From: Neocallimastix lanati (nom. inval.)
Taxonomy: Eukaryota; Neocallimastigomycota; Neocallimastigomycetes; Neocallimastigales; Neocallimastigaceae
Direction of reading: 5' to 3'
DNA length: 57,500 bases
NCBI GenBank assembly: GCA_016946835.1
Contig: JACVTC010000088.1
Coordinates: 25,001 to 82,500 of the forward strand
Of this stretch, positions 52,499 to 57,500 are shown one piece after another; the first letter of the stretch is position 1, and every line of letters starts with the position of its first letter. The notes beneath the pieces are model-generated. The model was not told the origin of the DNA, made no database searches, and saw only the letters and a list, made by a program, of their open reading frames with translations. A program made the position numbers and the translations under genes.

Positions 52499-53062
52499 TA
52501 GAATTTTTATATAATAATAATTTTATATGGTTAGTCATAGATATAATTATATATTGCAAGTATATAATTGTTTATAAACCTAAATTATTTTTTTTAATAT
52601 TTAAAGTACTACTATTATAAAAATAATCTATTGAATATATATTTTACATTTTTACAATGTATAAATAAAATTTTTAATGATAAAGTTGTGTTCTTCTGAA
52701 AATTATTTAGATTTCTATAATGCTTTAAAATGGAAATATTAATTTTACTTTATTTTTTATTTTTTTCTTTTTTCTTTTTTTTTTTTTTTTTTTTTCTTTT
52801 CTTTAATACTGTATTAATTATTAACTCCATAATAAACAATTAATTGTAAAATATTAAATATTAATTTAAATATTTTTTTTAGTAATTTAAAAATATTAAT
52901 TTATTAAAACTTTTTGAAATAATGATGGAAAAAAAAAAAAAATATAAATAAGCAATAATTTTTCAATTTTTTAATTATTAAAAATTAAACAAAAAAAAAA
53001 AAAATAAAAAATAAAAAAATAAAATATTATAATAATAATAAAATATTTAAGAAAAAAAGAAA
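49940..53062. other. Intergenic AT-rich DNA upstream of the CAP protein gene
   Basis: Contains a 52-bp direct repeat (AATATTTTTAATATATTAAA at about 50030 and a near copy just before it), TTTA tracts (50190-50240) and a (TAA)n tract (52456-52498). Homopolymers are common. A mildly GC-richer patch at 51940-52020 and another at 52300-52380 open no convincing frame. The last 80 bp before the ATG are A-rich like the other leaders. Confidence 0.5.
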
Positions 53063-54844
53063 ATGAAATTTGAATTAGCAACTATCGTATCACTTATACT
53101 TTTAGCTACTTCTAATGTTGAAGTAGCTGCTTTTCGAGTTGGATTAAATAAATCTGATAAGGATAATTTATTAAATCTCCATAGAAAAACCAGAAATGCT
53201 TTGAATTCACCAAATATGAAAGAAATTTATTGGGATGACGAAATAGCTAAAGCTGCTCAAGAATATTCTGAAAAATGTGTAATGGATGGATCGAGATTCG
53301 CTCATGATAGTTCAAATAAAAATAAGCATTTAGGTGAAAATTTAGCATGGGGTACTATGGATGATGTAACTAGATATTATAAATTATGGGAAGATGAAAA
53401 AGCTGATTTTGATGCCTCTGGCCAAAGAGCAAAACTTACCTCCCTTAGTTATAATAATAAACAAATTGGTCACTATTCACAAATTGTTCGTGCCAGCAAT
53501 ACTAAAGTTGGTTGTGGTTACAACTACTGTAAAAAGGCTAATAGACAATTATTAGTTTGTAAATATGACGTAGGTAATATTTTAAATACTGAAGTCTATG
53601 CACTACCAAAGAAAGCTGCCACTGCTAAAAAGGGAACTACTACAATTAAAAAAACTACTACTGTCCAAAAGAAGCCAGCCAATAGTTCTATTTCTACCAA
53701 TGGTAAATGTGGTAAAGAAAACGGTAATACCAAATGTCCAAATAACGAATGTTGTAGTCAATACGGTTACTGTGGTACTACCAAGGCTTACTGTGATACC
53801 GGATGTCAATCTGCATTTGGTCGTTGCAATGCAAGTAACGCAACTAATGCAACTAAACCAACTACTACTGTTGCTGCTGTCGTTCCAACTACTTCAAGCC
53901 AAAAAATTTCAACTGATGGTAAGTGTGGTAAAGAAAATGGAAATACCAAATGTCCAAACAATGAGTGTTGTAGTCAATACGGTTACTGTGGTACTACCAA
54001 GGCTTACTGTGATACCGGATGTCAATCTGAATTTGGTCGTTGTAACGCAAATAATCAAACTAAACCAACTACTACTGTTGCTGCTGTTGTTCCAACGACT
54101 TCAAGCCAAAAAATTTCAACCAATGGTAAATGTGGTAAAGAAAACGGTAATACCAAATGTCCAAATAACGAATGTTGTAGTCAATACGGTTACTGTGGTA
54201 CTACCAAGGCTTACTGTGATACCGGATGTCAATCTGCATTTGGTCGTTGCAATGCAAGTAACGCAACTAATGCAACTAAACCAACTACTACTGTTGCTGC
54301 TGTCGTTCCAACTACTTCAAGCCAAAAAATTTCAACTGATGGTAAGTGTGGTAAAGAAAATGGAAATACCAAATGTCCAAATAACGAATGTTGTAGTCAA
54401 TACGGTTACTGTGGTACTACTAAAGCTTACTGTGGTACCGGATGTCAATCTGAATTTGGTCGTTGTAACGCAAGTAACGCGAATAATCAAACTAAACCAA
54501 CTACTACTGTTGCTGCTGTTGTTCCAACGACTTCAAGTCAAAAAATTTCTACTGATGGTAAGTGTGGTAAAGAAAATGGAAATACCAAATGTCCAAACAA
54601 TGAATGTTGTAGTCAATACGGTTACTGTGGTACTACCAATGGCTACTGTGGTGCCGGATGTCAATCTGAGTTTGGTCAATGTGGAAATTCAGATGAAACC
54701 ATTCCTATTGAAGATGATAGAGAATGTGGTGAAGGTATTGGTAGTTGTGGAAAAGGCTTTTGCTGTAGTGAATATGGCTATTGTGGTTCAACTATCGATT
54801 ATTGTGGTACAGGTTGCCAAATTGGATTTGGTAATTGTAATTAA
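53063..54844 (+). CDS. Secreted CAP/SCP-domain protein with six hevein-like (CBM18) modules
   Basis: Single exon, 593 residues. The signal peptide (about 1-23) is followed by a CAP (PR-1/SCP) domain (about 27-180). Its usual tetrad is present: His81 (RFAHDSS), Glu92 (GENLAWG), Glu110 or Glu112 (LWEDEK) and His137 (GHYSQIVRASNTKVGCG). The closing block LLVCKYDVGN is also there. A Lys/Thr-rich linker leads to six 8-Cys chitin-binding modules, whose first Cys are near residues 216, 288, 357, 429, 501 and 555 (type: CPNNECCSQYGYCG). They are separated by Thr-rich linkers (TKPTTTVAAVVPTTSSQ). Modules 1-5 are nearly identical and repeat as a two-module unit of 423 bp; module 6 is diverged. CAP domains bind sterols or lipids and CBM18 binds chitin, so a role at the fungal wall is inferred. 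No dockerin is present. Confidence 0.92.
   Translation: MKFELATIVSLILLATSNVEVAAFRVGLNKSDKDNLLNLHRKTRNALNSPNMKEIYWDDEIAKAAQEYSEKCVMDGSRFAHDSSNKNKHLGENLAWGTMDDVTRYYKLWEDEKADFDASGQRAKLTSLSYNNKQIGHYSQIVRASNTKVGCGYNYCKKANRQLLVCKYDVGNILNTEVYALPKKAATAKKGTTTIKKTTTVQKKPANSSISTNGKCGKENGNTKCPNNECCSQYGYCGTTKAYCDTGCQSAFGRCNASNATNATKPTTTVAAVVPTTSSQKISTDGKCGKENGNTKCPNNECCSQYGYCGTTKAYCDTGCQSEFGRCNANNQTKPTTTVAAVVPTTSSQKISTNGKCGKENGNTKCPNNECCSQYGYCGTTKAYCDTGCQSAFGRCNASNATNATKPTTTVAAVVPTTSSQKISTDGKCGKENGNTKCPNNECCSQYGYCGTTKAYCGTGCQSEFGRCNASNANNQTKPTTTVAAVVPTTSSQKISTDGKCGKENGNTKCPNNECCSQYGYCGTTNGYCGAGCQSEFGQCGNSDETIPIEDDRECGEGIGSCGKGFCCSEYGYCGSTIDYCGTGCQIGFGNCN
53693..54700 (+). repeat. Higher-order tandem repeat of CBM18 units in the CAP gene
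   Basis: Units 1 and 3 (GGTAAATGTGGTAAAGAAAA at 53702 and 54125) match base for base over long stretches, and units 2 and 4 match each other better than they match 1 and 3. The true period is therefore a 423-bp dimer rather than one unit. Linker length alternates with it (NASNATNATKP versus NANNQTKP). Confidence 0.85.
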
Positions 54845-54860
54845 ATATATTGACCTAAAA

Positions 54861-54893
<33 letters not shown>

Positions 54894-55267
54894 CATAAAG
54901 GTCAAATTATATTTAATTATAGGAATAGTTAAAATTCTTTTTCAAATTTTGACTATAAAAATTTCATTTTTCATTTTTTTTTTTAAAAAAAAAAAAAAAA
55001 ATTAAGAAATATTTACTATTAAATTGTATATTATATTATCAAGGATAATATTTTTTTCCACTTTTTTAAATATTTTTTTTTTTCTTTATTTTGATATATT
55101 TAATTTTTTTAAAAAAAAAAAAAAATATTTAAAAAAAATATTCAAAAATATTATAACTTTATAAAGTTATTAATATATTTGATTAATATAATATAATATG
55201 TTTGATACATATAAAATGAATCAAAGTACAAAAAATATGTAAATAATATTTTATTGTATTATTAATC

Positions 55268-55299
<32 letters not shown>

Positions 55300-55307
55300 A
55301 TATTATG

Positions 55308-55356
<49 letters not shown>

Positions 55357-55788
55357 TAGTTTGTAAGTAATTATAATTTTTAAATATTTGTAAAAATATT
55401 TCTAAAAATAATTTGTTGATATTCAAATTATTAATTAAATAACTAATCCAAAGATATAATTAATTACTGTAAAATAAAAAAACTTATATTAATACACGTA
55501 TATATAAATATTAAAAAAATAATAATATAATATAAAATATAAAAAAATTAATATAATATTAAAAAAAATAATAGTATAATATAAAAAAATATATATATAT
55601 ATAATAATATATTAAAAAAAATTAATACTATAAAGAATATTTAAATATAAAATAAATATAATATAAAAAATATAAAAATTAAAAAAAGGTAGTATAAAAA
55701 AATATAAAAATTAAAAAAGAGTAGTATAAAAAAATATAAAAATTAAAAAAGTAGTTTAAAAAATATAAAAATTTAAAATAATTGTATA

Positions 55789-55832
<44 letters not shown>

Positions 55833-56603
55833 ATTACAAATAATAATTATAAAAGTATTAAAAAGAAATAAAAAAAAAAATTGTATTAAAAGTTATTCAC
55901 ATTTTCTTTCATGTATAAATCTATTTATAAATATTTATAAAATTTGTGTTGTGGTTTAATTTAATTGAAGTAGATAAGAATAATGGAATAATGGAAGTAT
56001 TTTCTAATTCTTAAAAAAAAATTATTATGATTATTTACATCATCAAATTAATTTATAATACAAATAGTAGATAGCAATCTATCTCATTATTTTTTCTTCC
56101 TGTATAATTTTTTTGTTTTATAAAAATTTTTAAAATTGAAAATTAAAAAAATAAAAAAAAAAAAAGATTTTTTTTAATTAAAATTTCATTTTAATAATTG
56201 GTTAAAAAAAAAGAAACATAGAACATTCTAAAAATTTATACATCTCTACATTTTATATTATTAATATGTGGAAGAAAAAGAAAAGAAAATAAGAAAACAA
56301 TTTTTTTTATTTTGAAAATAATTAAAAAAAAAATTGAAAACATTTTCTTTACATTTAACATAGTATATATATATATATTATATGATATTGTTTTTTATAT
56401 ATAATTGCATTTATATATATATTATTTACATTTTTATATTTATTATTTGCATTTTTATATTTAATTTTTTAATTTTTAATATTTAATTACATAGATAAAC
56501 AATAATAATATGAAAGAAAAAATAAATAATTAACAAAAAAAAATAAAAATAATAATAAACAAAAAAAGTTTAAAAAAAAAATAATAATAATAATAATAAA
56601 CCA

Positions 56604-56636
<33 letters not shown>

Positions 56637-56722
56637 GAATTGAATATATATTTTTTTCTAATAATTATTTTATAATAATCATAAATGGATATTATTTACA
56701 ATATTAATTAAAGTCAAAAAAT

Positions 56723-56755
<33 letters not shown>
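54845..56755. other. Intergenic AT-rich DNA 3' of the CAP gene
   Basis: An (AAT)n tract (54862-54892) directly follows the stop. Long T- and A-runs lie at 55268-55293, 55312-55349 and 55794-55830. A degenerate repeat of TATAAAAATTAAAAAAGxAGTA occurs about every 37 bp at 55667-55760. No gene was seen. Confidence 0.5.
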
Positions 56756-56761
<6 letters not shown>

Positions 56762-56766
<5 letters not shown>

Positions 56767-56838
56767 ACAATATCCCTCTCGTACGAATTTTATTAAAAAG
56801 ATTGATCATCCTGGTTCAATAAAAATTTTATTATTAGG
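56762..56838 (+). other. Possible short exon, GTPase-like start (weak)
   Basis: Between a long T-run (56724-56762) and a GTAATT donor-like site (56837), one frame reads YPSRTNFIKKIDHPGSIKIL, ending LLLG. The ending resembles the strand that precedes the P-loop of small GTPases (IKILLLG-x4-GKS). No following exon with the rest of a P-loop was found up to 57500. It may be the edge of a gene, a relic or chance. Confidence 0.2.
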
Positions 56839-57000
56839 TAATTAAATAATTTAACTATAAAAACAATATATATATATATATGTTTTTTACTATTAAATAT
56901 TTAATTATTAAAGAATCCAAAATAAAGATTAAAAAAAAAAAAAACTTAAAGCTTGAATCACTATAATTTTATTATATATTTTTAATAGTCAATATTTAAT

Positions 57001-57036
<36 letters not shown>

Positions 57037-57500
57037 AAAAATGTTATGGTGTATATTAAAAAGGGAAATTATTTCCATAAATTTTGATGATTTATAGTTA
57101 AAATAATAAGTAAATAGAAAATACCTTCCTTCGTCAAATATATATTTGAATGACAAAAAGACATAAATTTCTTTAAATCATGTATTATATTTATATATAT
57201 ATATACACATATAATAAACTTTTTTTTTTTTTTTTGTGTTATTTATATTAAATATATTGTTAATTAATTTATAAAATCAATCAATAAAGAATCATTTTAG
57301 CAGTAAAAATTTAATGTAGAAAAAATATATATAGATATATAGATATAGATTTTTATATTAAATGTATATCTTTTTCTTTTCTTTTATAATAAATAATATG
57401 ATATTATATGGTATAATATAAATATTTCAAACTTTTTTATCTTTTATATATATATATATAATGTAATTATATTTATTTAATAAATACCATTAATGCAATT
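56839..57500. other. Intergenic AT-rich DNA to the right edge
   Basis: Homopolymers (A at 57004-57034, T at 57222-57235) and AT/TATA tracts. A slightly GC-richer patch at 57040-57180 opens no useful frame on either strand. Confidence 0.45.

Noticed and set aside
53598-54932. 444-codon frame overlapping the CAP protein gene
   Set aside because: It is a shifted frame kept open by the repeated CBM18 units. The true frame has the signal peptide, the CAP motifs and the conserved Cys.

Overview
The window looks like nuclear DNA of an anaerobic gut fungus (Neocallimastigomycota, the Neocallimastix/Piromyces/Anaeromyces group). Four things support this. Intergenic DNA is almost pure A/T with long homopolymers and AAT, TTTA or TAAAA microsatellites. 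Secreted cellulose-active proteins carry tandem Cys-rich fungal dockerins (CBM10-like, W-G-x-E-N-x-x-W-C-G-I). Pyruvate formate-lyase carries a Ser/Thr/Arg-rich leader of the hydrogenosomal type. The chitin-binding and ankyrin proteins fit the same setting. Introns are short, AT-rich and GT-AG. The species cannot be named from the sequence alone.

Layout. 1-3102 (-): ABCA-type ABC transporter running off the left edge. 6367-7524 (-): ankyrin-like protein, flanked on both sides by arrays of one satellite family (about 4.68-5.65 kb and 8.45-9.72 kb). 9.76-10.92 kb: two decayed genes. 11740-14181 (-): secreted esterase with two almost identical CE2/SGNH domains. 14.2-18.4 kb: AT-rich DNA with direct and tandem repeats and a decayed ORF. 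18.43-19.40 kb: old LINE 3' end. 21.05-22.99 kb: TAAAA minisatellite with a 36-bp marker. 23391-25787 (+): expansin/swollenin-like protein with three dockerins. 26.2 kb: orphan hevein-like exon. 27.19-29.90 kb: cluster of LINE 3' fragments of two subfamilies. 30216-32023 (-): GH45 endoglucanase with two dockerins and a CBM1. 34.50-37.68 and 42.86-46.03 kb: a roughly 3.1-kb inverted duplication, each arm holding an intact pyruvate formate-lyase gene, divergently oriented. 47.31-47.93 kb (-): Cys-rich membrane protein broken by a 113-bp tandem duplication. 49.6-49.9 kb: GC-richer relic. 53063-54844 (+): secreted CAP/SCP protein with six hevein-like modules. The rest is AT-rich DNA with four long inverted repeats.

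How the genes fit together. The expansin-like protein, the GH45 and the CE2 esterase act outside the cell on plant wall: loosening, endo-cleavage of beta-1,4-glucan, and deacetylation. The first two would dock to the fungal cellulosome; the esterase has no dockerin and is probably free. The two PFL genes serve the anaerobic energy metabolism that uses the released sugars (pyruvate to acetyl-CoA plus formate). Nothing in the order of the genes looks like an operon; each is separated by kilobases of AT-rich sequence.

Limits. Exon boundaries were worked out by hand from GT-AG signals and reading-frame continuity. Repeat periods were measured by eye. No database search was possible.
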